DNA from: Mycobacterium sp. AZCC_0083
Lineage (GTDB): Bacteria > Actinomycetota > Actinomycetes > Mycobacteriales > Mycobacteriaceae
Length of the DNA stretch: 64,000 bases
Direction: 5' to 3'
NCBI RefSeq assembly: GCF_014202335.1
Contig: NZ_JACHGP010000003.1
Location: 1-64,000 of the forward strand
The position numbers were made by a program, and so were the translations under genes. The notes under the pieces were generated by a model. That model was not told the DNA's origin. It saw only the letters and a list, made by a program, of their open reading frames with translations, and searched no databases. Of the stretch, positions 34,349-42,326 are shown in pieces (within the stretch, counting starts at the first letter, position 1; each line of letters starts with the position of its first letter).

Positions 34349-35088
34349 GATTCGTCCTGGTGCACGGCGGGTTCCACGGCGCATGGTGCTGGGAACGTCT
34401 CATCCCGGAGCTCACCGCGCGCGGGCACGAAGCAGTGGCGCCAGACTTGCCCGGACATGGTGAACGTCATTGGGAGACAGCGGGTTTTGATGCGTACCGA
34501 GAGACAGTCGCCGAGGTCGTCGAGCCGGGCGATGTCCTGGTGGGGCACTCGATGGGTGGCGCGGTGTCCACCGGCGCGGCCGACCTCGTCCCCGACCGGG
34601 TCGGCAGGCTGGTCTACCTCGCCGGGGCCGTTCCCATCGAGGGCAAGCCGCTGATCGAGGCTCTCCCGTTCGCCGCCGAGCTTGCCGGCTTGGAGTTCAG
34701 CGAATCCGCCTTCTGGCCAAAGGATCTCGCCGCCGCTACCGAGCTCTTCTTCCACGATTGCGACGTCGAAACGGCCCGTTGGGCCTATCACCGCCTTCGC
34801 CCCCAATCGCTGGCCCCGTTCCTAACACCGGTCAACCTGCCCAACTTCTGGACCGCCGAGTTTCCGCGCAGCTACATCACGTGCACGGCGGACCGCTCGG
34901 GGATTCTCGCGTCGACGGAAGCGCTCCTCGCCCGCCTCGGTCTGGACAACGCGCATCCGTTCTGGGCGTCCCACTCACCCTTTCTGAGCCGGCCCGCCGA
35001 GCTCGCGGACCTTCTGGTGCGAATCGCCTCCGAAGACACAGAGCCACTGCAGCAGAACCAGTGCACCACCAGGCGAGGAACCGACTGA
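34345..35088 (+). CDS. Alpha/beta hydrolase (esterase/thioesterase-like, 247 aa)
   Basis: Serine hydrolase: oxyanion segment LVHGGFHGAWCW at residues 4-15, nucleophile in LVGHSMGGAVS near 70, and a terminal His in SHSPFLSRP. The closest resemblance is to the methylesterase/hydroxynitrile-lyase subgroup. ATG 34345 overlaps the LuxC-like stop (ATGA). In lux operons the third reductase component, LuxD, is also an alpha/beta hydrolase (acyl-transferase), so a LuxD-like role is tempting, but subgroup membership argues for an ester hydrolase. It may open a lactone or methyl ester upstream of the kinase step. Confidence 0.87.
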   Translation: MRFVLVHGGFHGAWCWERLIPELTARGHEAVAPDLPGHGERHWETAGFDAYRETVAEVVEPGDVLVGHSMGGAVSTGAADLVPDRVGRLVYLAGAVPIEGKPLIEALPFAAELAGLEFSESAFWPKDLAAATELFFHDCDVETARWAYHRLRPQSLAPFLTPVNLPNFWTAEFPRSYITCTADRSGILASTEALLARLGLDNAHPFWASHSPFLSRPAELADLLVRIASEDTEPLQQNQCTTRRGTD

Positions 35089-35861
35089 TGACGACGACCG
35101 CAGCCTTGACATCCGCATTCGACCTGACCGGAAAGGTCGCCCTCGTCACCGGCAGCAGCCGGGGTCTGGGCCGCTCGATCGCCGGAGCGCTGGCCGCGGC
35201 CGGCGCCGATCTCGTCATCGTCAGTCGCAACCAGGACGCCTGTGATGTCGCGGCCCGCGAGATCACGGAACTGACCGGGGTCCGGACGATGGCCCACGCT
35301 TGCCACGTGTCGCACTGGGATGAGCTCGACTGCCTGGTGGACGCGGTCTACGAGCGCTTCGGGCGGGTTGACGTCCTGGTGAACAACGCGGGGAAGTCCC
35401 CGCTGTACGAATCTCTGCTCGACATCACCGAGGAGTTGTGGAACTCGGTGCTCGGGGTGAATCTCCTTGGGCCGTTCCGCCTCTCGACGCTGATCGGCAC
35501 ACGGATGGCGGACGCTGGCAGCGGCTCGATCATCAACATCTCGACGGTGGGTTCGGTGCTGGCCGAGCCGTCGTACCTGCCGTACGCGGCCGCAAAGTCG
35601 GGCCTCAACACCATCACCCGCGCCTTCGCCAAGTCCTTCGCGCCCGCCGTGCGGGTCAACTGCATCATGCCCGGACCGTTCCGCACCGACATCATGGCCA
35701 GCTGGTCGGACGATCAGATCGCCGGGATGTCGAGGCGCCTCCCTCTCGGCCGCGTCGGCGAACCGGCCGACATCGACGGCGCCGTACTCTGGCTCGCCGG
35801 TGGCGCGTCTGCCTACGTCACAGGGCAGGTATTCGCCGTCGACGGCGGGATGTCGGCGTGA
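35088..35861 (+). CDS. Short-chain dehydrogenase/reductase (257 aa)
   Basis: FabG-like SDR: TGSSRGLGRSIAGAL at about 20, NNAGKSPLYES, catalytic Ser in NISTVGS, the Tyr/Lys pair in LPYAAAKSG, and a C-terminal VTGQVFAVDGGMSA typical of oligomeric reductases. ATG 35088 overlaps the hydrolase stop (TGATG). Its placement directly before the kinase and dehydrogenase resembles the keto-reductase role (LvaD) in the levulinate pathway, reducing a 4-oxoacyl-CoA to a 4-hydroxyacyl-CoA. That role is inferred from order only. Confidence 0.9.
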   Translation: MTTTAALTSAFDLTGKVALVTGSSRGLGRSIAGALAAAGADLVIVSRNQDACDVAAREITELTGVRTMAHACHVSHWDELDCLVDAVYERFGRVDVLVNNAGKSPLYESLLDITEELWNSVLGVNLLGPFRLSTLIGTRMADAGSGSIINISTVGSVLAEPSYLPYAAAKSGLNTITRAFAKSFAPAVRVNCIMPGPFRTDIMASWSDDQIAGMSRRLPLGRVGEPADIDGAVLWLAGGASAYVTGQVFAVDGGMSA

Positions 35862-36901
35862 TCTCGCAGCGGCCCGTTGCCACACCGCTCGATCACGACG
35901 AACTGCGCGACCGCCTGGCGACCGGTCTTGCCGGGCTCGGCGTACGCCTGGACGAGCTGAGCCAGCTTCCGGCCGCCCCCGGCGGCGGCAACTCGGGCAT
36001 CACCTGCCTTGCCAGGGTCAGCGGAGGCGGCGTCGGCGAGCACCTCGTCGTCAAGGTCGCTCCCCCGGGGCTCGAACCGGTCCGCAACCGCGACGTCACG
36101 CGTCAGGCCCGGCTGCTCGAGGCCCTCGGGCGGGAAGGCCGGGTGCCGGTGCCAGGCGTTGTGCTCGTCTCGCCCGGCGACCCGCCCGCGTTGCCACCAG
36201 CGGTCGTCATGCGTTTCGTCGACGGTGAGGCGGTCGAACCGGGCCTGGAATCCACCCGCCCCTCAGCCGACATCGTGCGGGCCCGCTCGCTTGCGGCGGC
36301 TCGCTTGCTCGCGGTCCTGCACGGTCTGAACGCCGCCGCGATGAGCCTCGATAGCGAGGCCCCGATGAGCCTGCGCGACGAACTGGACAAGTGGGCGCGG
36401 GCATTTGCCTCGGTGGAGCCCAGGTACCAGGCCGGGCATGGCGCGATCCTTCCGTTGCTGGTCGCGAGCATGCCCGAACCCGTGCCTGCCGCGGTCTGTC
36501 ACGGCGACTTCCGGCTGGGCAACATGCTGTGCTCCGGTCCGGACATCGTGGCCGTCATCGACTGGGAGATCTGGTCGCGCAGCGACCCGCGGCTCGACTT
36601 GTCCTGGTTGCTCTGGATCACCGACCCCACCCACCCGAGCGCCGTCGGTCCGGTCGCTGGCATGCCGTCACCTGATGAGCTGATCGCCGCCTACGTCGAT
36701 GCCGGCGGGCACCCGATCGAGGCGCGGGAACTCATCTGGTTCCGGGCGTTGACATGCTACAAACAGGCGGCCACCGTGGCGCTGCTGGCGAAGCACGGCC
36801 GGCGCAAGCAGGACGGCACCGCGCCCCAATACGAGGCGCTGGCCCCTGAGCTCATCGCCCGGGCGCGCGCGCTGCTCGAGAGCCGGGACAGCGTCGCATG
36901 A
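35858..36901 (+). CDS. APH-family phosphotransferase, putative hydroxyacyl-CoA kinase (347 aa)
   Basis: Aminoglycoside-phosphotransferase fold. The ATP-binding Lys is in HLVVKVAPP near 66, the catalytic loop CHGDFRLGN near 214-222 and the metal-binding DWE in VAVIDWEIWS near 235. Intact HGD and Asn suggest an active kinase. In LvaA and the N-terminal domain of human ACAD10/11 this fold phosphorylates the 4-hydroxyl of a hydroxyacyl-CoA. The next gene is an ACAD10/11-type dehydrogenase with a 4-nt overlap, which is why I prefer that function over antibiotic resistance. GTG 35858 overlaps the SDR stop. Confidence 0.85.
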   Translation: MISQRPVATPLDHDELRDRLATGLAGLGVRLDELSQLPAAPGGGNSGITCLARVSGGGVGEHLVVKVAPPGLEPVRNRDVTRQARLLEALGREGRVPVPGVVLVSPGDPPALPPAVVMRFVDGEAVEPGLESTRPSADIVRARSLAAARLLAVLHGLNAAAMSLDSEAPMSLRDELDKWARAFASVEPRYQAGHGAILPLLVASMPEPVPAAVCHGDFRLGNMLCSGPDIVAVIDWEIWSRSDPRLDLSWLLWITDPTHPSAVGPVAGMPSPDELIAAYVDAGGHPIEARELIWFRALTCYKQAATVALLAKHGRRKQDGTAPQYEALAPELIARARALLESRDSVA

Positions 36902-38196
36902 GTTGGGACTTCACTACCGACTCCGAGTTTCAGGCCAAGCTCGACTGGGCCGACCGCTTCGTCCGGGAAGATGTCGAGCCGCTCGATCTGGTCCTGCCCG
37001 GCCGCCGTTTCGAGATTCCGACCCCCCGCGTGCGGTCGGTCATCGACCCGCTCAAGCAGCGGGTCCGCGACGAGGGATTATGGGCTGCGCACCTGGGTCC
37101 CGAGCTCGGCGGCAGCGGCTTCGGCCAGCTCAAGCTCGCCCTACTCAACGAGATCCTCGGCCGCTCGGAGTGGGCGCCGGTGATCTTCGGGACGATGGCC
37201 CCCGATACCGGCAACGCCGAGATCCTCGCTCATTACGGCACCGAGGCCCAGAAGGCCGCCTACCTGCAACCGCTGCTGGACGGCGAGATCTTTTCGTGCT
37301 TCTCGATGACCGAGCCCCACGGCGGATCGGACCCCACGCAGTTTGTCACCCTCGGGGTACGCGACGGCGATGGCTGGGTGCTCAACGGTGAGAAGTTCTT
37401 CTCCTCCAACGCCAAGACCTCCGCGTTCCTCATCGTCATGGCGGTGACTGACCCAGACGTCCCCAGTTACCAGGGCATGTCGATGTTCCTCGTCCCGACG
37501 GACACACCGGGCGTGAACATCCTGCGCAACGTCGGCCACAGCGGGACCCCGATGAACTCCGGCATCCACGGCTGGATCCGGTACGAGAACGTCCGGCTTC
37601 CCGGCGACAGCGTCCTCGGCGGACCAGGCCAGGCGTTCGCGATCGCCCAGACGCGCCTCGGCGGCGGGCGCATCCACCACGCGATGCGCACGATCGCACG
37701 CTGCATACAGGCCATGGACATGATGTGCGAGCGTGTGCTGAGCCGGAGAACGAATGGCACCCCGCTGGCCGAAAAGCAGCTAGTGCAGACGGCAATCGCC
37801 GACTCCTGGATTCAGATCCAGCAGTTCCGGCTCCTCGTGCTGCACACCGCGTGGCTCATCGACCAGAACACCACCGCTGGAGCCCGCCGCGAAGTCGCGG
37901 CCTGCAAGGTGCTGTGCGAGCAGGTGTTACACGACGTCGCGTGGAGGGCGATGCACATCCACGGCGCGCTCGGCATCACCAACGAAATGCCGCTGATGCC
38001 GATGATCGAGGAAGCCGCTGTGATGGGACTCGCCGACGGGCCCACAGAGGTCCACAAGGTGACGGTGGCCCGCCAGGTGTTGCGCGACCACACTCCAACC
38101 GACGGGCCATTTCCGTCGACGTGGCTACCGCCGCGCATCGCCGCGGCTCGTGACCGATACGCCGACCTCCTCGGGCCCGAGCTGGTCGATCCGTGA
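36898..38196 (+). CDS. ACAD10/11-type acyl-CoA dehydrogenase (432 aa)
   Basis: Acyl-CoA dehydrogenase fold, longer than average. CFSMTEPHGGSDPTQF is the FAD/substrate segment and NGEKFFSSNAKTSAF follows. The C-terminal GLADGPTEVHKVTVARQVLRD matches the ADGPxEVH signature of ACAD10/11 and LvaC-like proteins rather than EGT of standard beta-oxidation enzymes. Those proteins eliminate phosphate from a 4-phosphoacyl-CoA and rehydrate to 3-hydroxyacyl-CoA. ATG 36898 overlaps the kinase stop (ATGA). It is last gene of the operon; the 38197-38339 gap carries the next promoter. Confidence 0.88.
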   Translation: MSWDFTTDSEFQAKLDWADRFVREDVEPLDLVLPGRRFEIPTPRVRSVIDPLKQRVRDEGLWAAHLGPELGGSGFGQLKLALLNEILGRSEWAPVIFGTMAPDTGNAEILAHYGTEAQKAAYLQPLLDGEIFSCFSMTEPHGGSDPTQFVTLGVRDGDGWVLNGEKFFSSNAKTSAFLIVMAVTDPDVPSYQGMSMFLVPTDTPGVNILRNVGHSGTPMNSGIHGWIRYENVRLPGDSVLGGPGQAFAIAQTRLGGGRIHHAMRTIARCIQAMDMMCERVLSRRTNGTPLAEKQLVQTAIADSWIQIQQFRLLVLHTAWLIDQNTTAGARREVAACKVLCEQVLHDVAWRAMHIHGALGITNEMPLMPMIEEAAVMGLADGPTEVHKVTVARQVLRDHTPTDGPFPSTWLPPRIAAARDRYADLLGPELVDP

Positions 38197-38269
38197 TCGA
38201 ACGTCCGCCGTAGCGAAGCAGCCACGGCAGATGGTGAGCCGTTTCGCGGAGTTGCCCAACACCCCTTGA

Positions 38270-38285
38270 TAATAGGGCACTATTT
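38270..38285 (+). promoter_or_regulatory. Shared 16-bp operator, copy 2 (TAATAGGGCACTATTT)
   Basis: The most symmetric copy, AATAG-GGCA-CTATT with perfect 5-bp arms, ends 54 nt before the SDR start. It sits in the only gap between the two long plus-strand operons and shows that the second operon has its own promoter. Confidence 0.65.
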
Positions 38286-38339
38286 TGTGAGACTGGGCCA
38301 ACTCGACGGCGAGCGCCAGCTCGGAAGGACGGACTGACC

Positions 38340-39176
38340 ATGGGCGGGCTGCACGGCAAGGTCGCATTCATCACCGGCGGTGCCCGCGGACAGGGCAGGG
38401 CGCATGCGATCCGGCTTGCGCTAGACGGCGCGGACATCGTCATCGTGGACAACCTCGCCGACATCGCGACCGTTCCGCGATCCGGCGCCACCCAGGCCGA
38501 TCTCGACGAGACGGTGAAGGCAGTCGAGCACCTGGACCGGCGGATCATCGCCAAGCAGGTCGACGTGCGCGATCTCGACGGTCTTCAGTCCGCGATCGAC
38601 GAATCCGTCGCTGACTTCGGCCGGCTCGACATCGTTGTCGCGAATGCCGGGATCATGGCGCAACCCCGCTTCTCCTGGGAATTCTCGGCTGAGGAGTGGA
38701 ACACCACGCTCGACATCAACCTGACCGGGGTGTGGCAGACGACCAAGGTCGCCATCCCCCACATCCTCTCCGGCGGGCGGGGCGGTGCCATCGTGCTGAC
38801 GAGCTCTGTTGCCGGCCTCAAGGGCTACCCGACCTACTCCAACTACGTGGCGGCCAAGCACGGCGTCATCGGGCTGATGAAGACTCTCGCGCAGGAGCTC
38901 GGGCAGAGCAACGTTCGGGTGAATGCCCTGTTGCCGTCGACCGTGAACACCCCGATGGTGCAGTACGAAGACTTTTGGAAGGCGATCCGTCCCGACCTCG
39001 AGAACCCGACGATCGAGGACGCGAAGGAAACGTTCAACGAGTGGGTGCTGCTGCCCAACGCTGGTTTCGTCGAGCCGGAGGACGCCGCGGCCGCGGTCGC
39101 CTGGCTGGTCTCCGATGAAGCCCGTTTCGTCACTGGCATGGACCTGCGGGTCGACGGGGGGTTCTTCGTCAAGTGA
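38340..39176 (+). CDS. Mycofactocin-coupled type SDR (278 aa)
   Basis: SDR with the signature N-terminus of mycofactocin-dependent dehydrogenases: KVAFITGGARGQGRAHAIRLALDGADIV. It also has the insertion with SGATQADLDETVKAVE that is thought to shield NAD so that mycofactocin re-oxidises it. The catalytic Ser is in LTSSVAG, the Tyr/Lys pair in NYVAAKHG and the C-terminus is GMDLRVDGGFF. ATG 38340 has GGAAGGA upstream. It is the first gene of a seven-gene operon in which every junction overlaps. It probably oxidises a secondary alcohol. Confidence 0.9.
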   Translation: MGGLHGKVAFITGGARGQGRAHAIRLALDGADIVIVDNLADIATVPRSGATQADLDETVKAVEHLDRRIIAKQVDVRDLDGLQSAIDESVADFGRLDIVVANAGIMAQPRFSWEFSAEEWNTTLDINLTGVWQTTKVAIPHILSGGRGGAIVLTSSVAGLKGYPTYSNYVAAKHGVIGLMKTLAQELGQSNVRVNALLPSTVNTPMVQYEDFWKAIRPDLENPTIEDAKETFNEWVLLPNAGFVEPEDAAAAVAWLVSDEARFVTGMDLRVDGGFFVK

Positions 39177-40381
39177 CCGGTTTCGACGACATCCTCGGCG
39201 GCCTGGAGGACTTCCTCGTGCACGAGGTCGATCGACTTCACGACGACAACGAGTGGCTGGACGATCCCCGTCGGGTCTACGACACGAACGGTCACCATTC
39301 CGCCGACACCCTCGCCCTACTCAAACAGGTGCGAACCCGGTCGGCCGCGGCCGGCTACTACACGATGGCGCTGCCCCCTGATGTCGGCGGATCCGGCATC
39401 GGATACGAAGGCATGCTGGTGGCCTGGGAGCGGCTGTTCTCCCATTGCGGACCCAAACGGTGGCTGGGCTACGTCGCGATGGCGCACTGGTCCAAGGGCG
39501 CAAGCCCGTTGCTCCGGCACGCCACCCCAGCCGCCCGGGAAAAAGTACTGCAGGGCCTCGTCGCCGGGGAGCAGACGATGTGCTTCGCGATGTCCGAGCC
39601 CGACGCAGGCAGCGACGCCTGGAACATCCGTACCAGGGCGACGCGCGTCGACGGCGGCTGGTCGATCACCGGCTCCAAGCAATGGATATCCAACGGCGCG
39701 GGCGCCGACGTGGCAGTCGTGGTGGCCGTGACGGAGCCAGAAACGTTCGCCCAGCGCAAAGGCGGTGTCGGTGCGTTCCTGGTCGACACCACCACGGCGG
39801 GCTTCAGCGTCGCCGGGGTGTCGCCGATGTTCGGCAACCTTGGCTCCGACGAGACGATCCTGCACTTCGACGACATGTTCGTTCCCGACGATCAGGTGCT
39901 CGGTGAGCCCGGGCAAGGTTTCACGATCGCGATGGAAGGCGTGAGTTTCGGCCGGGTGTACAACTGCGGCAAAGCCGTCGGGATCGCACGATGGGCGCTG
40001 GACAAAGCATTGGAGTACACCAAGGTTCGTAAGGCCTTCGGACGCGAGATCGCCCAGCACCAAGCGATCAGCTTCCGGTTGGCGGACGCGGCGATCGGCA
40101 TCCAGTCCGCTCGGCTCATGGCACTCAATGTGGCCCGTCTGCTCGACGCCGGTCGGCCGGCGCGCAAGGAGCTGGCGATGGCGAAGGTGCTCGCCACCGA
40201 CAACGCCTTGCGGGTGATCGATTCCGCGATGCAGGCGCACGGCGCCATGGGATTCACGAACGAGGTCGGATTGGCCAAGGCGCATCAGATGATTCGGACC
40301 CTCGAGGTCGCGGACGGCACCAGCGAGATCCTGCGCCGCCAAATTGCACAGCAACTGCTGCGCGGGGACACGTCGCTGTGA
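39173..40381 (+). CDS. Acyl-CoA dehydrogenase (402 aa)
   Basis: FadE-family enzyme with an N-terminal helical region (DILGGLEDFLVHEVDRL). FAMSEPDAGSDAWNIRTRA is the FAD segment, SITGSKQWISNGAGAD follows, and the C-terminus is LEVADGTSEILRRQIAQQLL. The medium-chain Glu is replaced by Asp in ADGT, as in many actinobacterial FadE proteins. GTG 39173 overlaps the SDR stop (GTGA). It forms a beta-oxidation set with the following crotonase and dehydrogenase. Confidence 0.9.
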   Translation: MTGFDDILGGLEDFLVHEVDRLHDDNEWLDDPRRVYDTNGHHSADTLALLKQVRTRSAAAGYYTMALPPDVGGSGIGYEGMLVAWERLFSHCGPKRWLGYVAMAHWSKGASPLLRHATPAAREKVLQGLVAGEQTMCFAMSEPDAGSDAWNIRTRATRVDGGWSITGSKQWISNGAGADVAVVVAVTEPETFAQRKGGVGAFLVDTTTAGFSVAGVSPMFGNLGSDETILHFDDMFVPDDQVLGEPGQGFTIAMEGVSFGRVYNCGKAVGIARWALDKALEYTKVRKAFGREIAQHQAISFRLADAAIGIQSARLMALNVARLLDAGRPARKELAMAKVLATDNALRVIDSAMQAHGAMGFTNEVGLAKAHQMIRTLEVADGTSEILRRQIAQQLLRGDTSL

Positions 40382-41175
40382 ACACCACGATCTTTCAGGG
40401 CGACGACGTCTCCGCAGTCATCCACGACCGCATCGCGACGATCTCGCTGCACCGCCCGCCGGTCAACGCCATGCGTACACAGACCTGGCTCGAACTGGGC
40501 GAGGCCCTCTACGAGACGGCAGGCATGCGACGTGCAAGCGTGCTCGTCATCCGGTCCGGGGTGAGCGGCATCTTCAGTGCGGGCGCCGACGTCAAGCAGC
40601 TTCCGATGACACCCGAACAAGACGAGCACAGGCAGGAACTCACCCGGCGGGTGCTTGCCGACATCGGCACGCACCCGGTCCCGGTCATCGCCGTGGTCGA
40701 CGGGGCAGCCGTCGGCGGTGCGTGCGCGATCATCGCGCAGTCCGACATTCGGATCGGGAGCCACAACTGCCGATTCGCGATCCCCGAGATCGACGTCGGC
40801 CGATGCGGTGGAACCCGTCATCTGCGGCAGCACCTCGACGCCGGAACCGTCCGCTGGATGGCGTTCACCGGCGGTTGGCTCGACGCGCAGCAGGCGTGCG
40901 AGCGAGGCCTGCTGACGTGGCTCGTCGAGGATATCGACACGGCCGCAACCGATCTCGCGCAGTGCATCGCAGACAAGAGCCCCACCGCACTTCGTCTGAC
41001 GAAGCAGTCGATCAGGTTGGCCGAACAGCTCGACACCGAAGCCGGTTACGCGGTTGAGCAACAGTTCAGCCTGCGGCTCGCTCGGACGCCCGACGCCGCC
41101 GAGGCCGCAGCGGCATTCGTCGAGAAACGGCCGCCGCGCTGGGCCCATTTCATCGCGACAGGAGGACCGGCGTGA
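40378..41175 (+). CDS. Enoyl-CoA hydratase/isomerase family protein (265 aa)
   Basis: Crotonase fold. SGIFSAGADVKQLP near 60-73 and VDGAAVGGACAIIAQSDIRIG near 103 form the oxyanion hole. FAIPEIDVGRCGGTRHLRQHL carries the catalytic Glu-containing loop (PEIDVG). GTG 40378 overlaps the upstream dehydrogenase stop and its own stop overlaps the next dehydrogenase start. It probably hydrates the enoyl-CoA made by a neighbouring dehydrogenase. Confidence 0.9.
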   Translation: MNTTIFQGDDVSAVIHDRIATISLHRPPVNAMRTQTWLELGEALYETAGMRRASVLVIRSGVSGIFSAGADVKQLPMTPEQDEHRQELTRRVLADIGTHPVPVIAVVDGAAVGGACAIIAQSDIRIGSHNCRFAIPEIDVGRCGGTRHLRQHLDAGTVRWMAFTGGWLDAQQACERGLLTWLVEDIDTAATDLAQCIADKSPTALRLTKQSIRLAEQLDTEAGYAVEQQFSLRLARTPDAAEAAAAFVEKRPPRWAHFIATGGPA

Positions 41176-42326
41176 TCGACTTCTCCCTCACCGACGAACA
41201 GACTGCGCTCGTCGACACCGTGCGCAGCCTGATGAGCAAGCACGCCCCCGAGGAGTACATCGCCCGGCTCGACGCAGCTCAGGAATACCCCTACGAGCTC
41301 TGGGACACGTGGGCGGAAGCGGGGCTGCTCGGACTTCCCTTCCCCGAGGAGTACGGCGGTCAGGGCGGCTCGGTGATGGACTTCGTCCTCGTCGCCGAGA
41401 CTCTCGGTTACTGGGGCTACGACATGATCGGGGTGTACGGGACGCCCTTGTTCATGGGCCTCAACATTCTGCACAACGGCTCGCCCGAGCTCGTCCAACG
41501 TTGGCTGCCACCGCTTCTCACCGGCGAACGGCGGTTCAGCGTCGCGATGACCGAACCGGAAGCCGGATCGGACGTCGGGAAGCTGCGAACCCGGGCGGTT
41601 CGCGACGGCGACCACTTCGTGCTCAATGGCGAGAAGATCTACGCCAGCGGTGCCGGCGTCCGAGATACCACGATCTGTCTCTACGCCCGCACCGACCCGG
41701 ATGCCCCGCATCAGCGCGGCATCACCTGCTTTCTCGTGCCGAACACGGCCCCGGGCTTGGAGATCCGACCAGTCGAAACGATCGGACGACACCTCTACCC
41801 CACCACGTCGCTCCTGTTGACCGACGTACGTATCCCGGCACACCAGATCGTCGGCGACGTCAACGGCGGATGGGACGTGCTGCTGTCCGGGCTGCGTCTG
41901 GAGCGGTTGTCGACCTCGGCCGCGTACGTGGGCAACGCGCGGGCGGTCGTTGACTACGCCATCTCATATGCCAAGGAACGCAAGCAATTCGGGCGGCCGA
42001 TCGGCGACTTCCAAGCGATGGCACACATGCTCGCCGACATGCACACCTCTGTGGAGGCCGCGCGTTATCTGATGCTGCACGCGGCCTGGAGTTACGGGCG
42101 CGACGGCGACGGACTCCTCGACATCTCGATGTCCAAGCTCTTTGGCTCGGAGGTGTTCGCTGACGTGGCGAACAAGGGGATGCAGGTTCTCGGCGGTTAC
42201 GGCTACACGATGGAGTTTCCCATGCAGCGACACTTCCGCGCGGCCCGCGGCGCCACCATCACTGCGGGTACATCGCAGATGCAGCGTCAGCTCATCGCCC
42301 GCAAACTGGGGCTGAACCCGTCATGA
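41172..42326 (+). CDS. Acyl-CoA dehydrogenase (384 aa)
   Basis: FadE-family enzyme: FSLTDEQTALVDTVRSLM at the N-terminus, VAMTEPEAGSDVGKLRTRA as the FAD segment, and a Glu in LRLERLSTSAA at the isovaleryl/long-chain catalytic position. The QVLGGYGYTMEFPMQRHFR segment near the C-terminus is typical, with TAGTSQMQ replacing EGT. GTG 41172 overlaps the crotonase stop. The 39173 and 41172 dehydrogenases flank the crotonase and could form a heteromer or act on successive intermediates. Confidence 0.9.
   Translation: MIDFSLTDEQTALVDTVRSLMSKHAPEEYIARLDAAQEYPYELWDTWAEAGLLGLPFPEEYGGQGGSVMDFVLVAETLGYWGYDMIGVYGTPLFMGLNILHNGSPELVQRWLPPLLTGERRFSVAMTEPEAGSDVGKLRTRAVRDGDHFVLNGEKIYASGAGVRDTTICLYARTDPDAPHQRGITCFLVPNTAPGLEIRPVETIGRHLYPTTSLLLTDVRIPAHQIVGDVNGGWDVLLSGLRLERLSTSAAYVGNARAVVDYAISYAKERKQFGRPIGDFQAMAHMLADMHTSVEAARYLMLHAAWSYGRDGDGLLDISMSKLFGSEVFADVANKGMQVLGGYGYTMEFPMQRHFRAARGATITAGTSQMQRQLIARKLGLNPS

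Noticed and set aside
35858..36901. Aminoglycoside resistance kinase
   Set aside because: The fold matches APH, but the 4-nt overlap with an ACAD10/11-type dehydrogenase and the catabolic operon context favour a metabolic kinase.
39317..40354. Minus-strand open frame of 345 codons opposite an acyl-CoA dehydrogenase
   Set aside because: The plus strand encodes a complete dehydrogenase with recognisable motifs; the antisense translation shows none.
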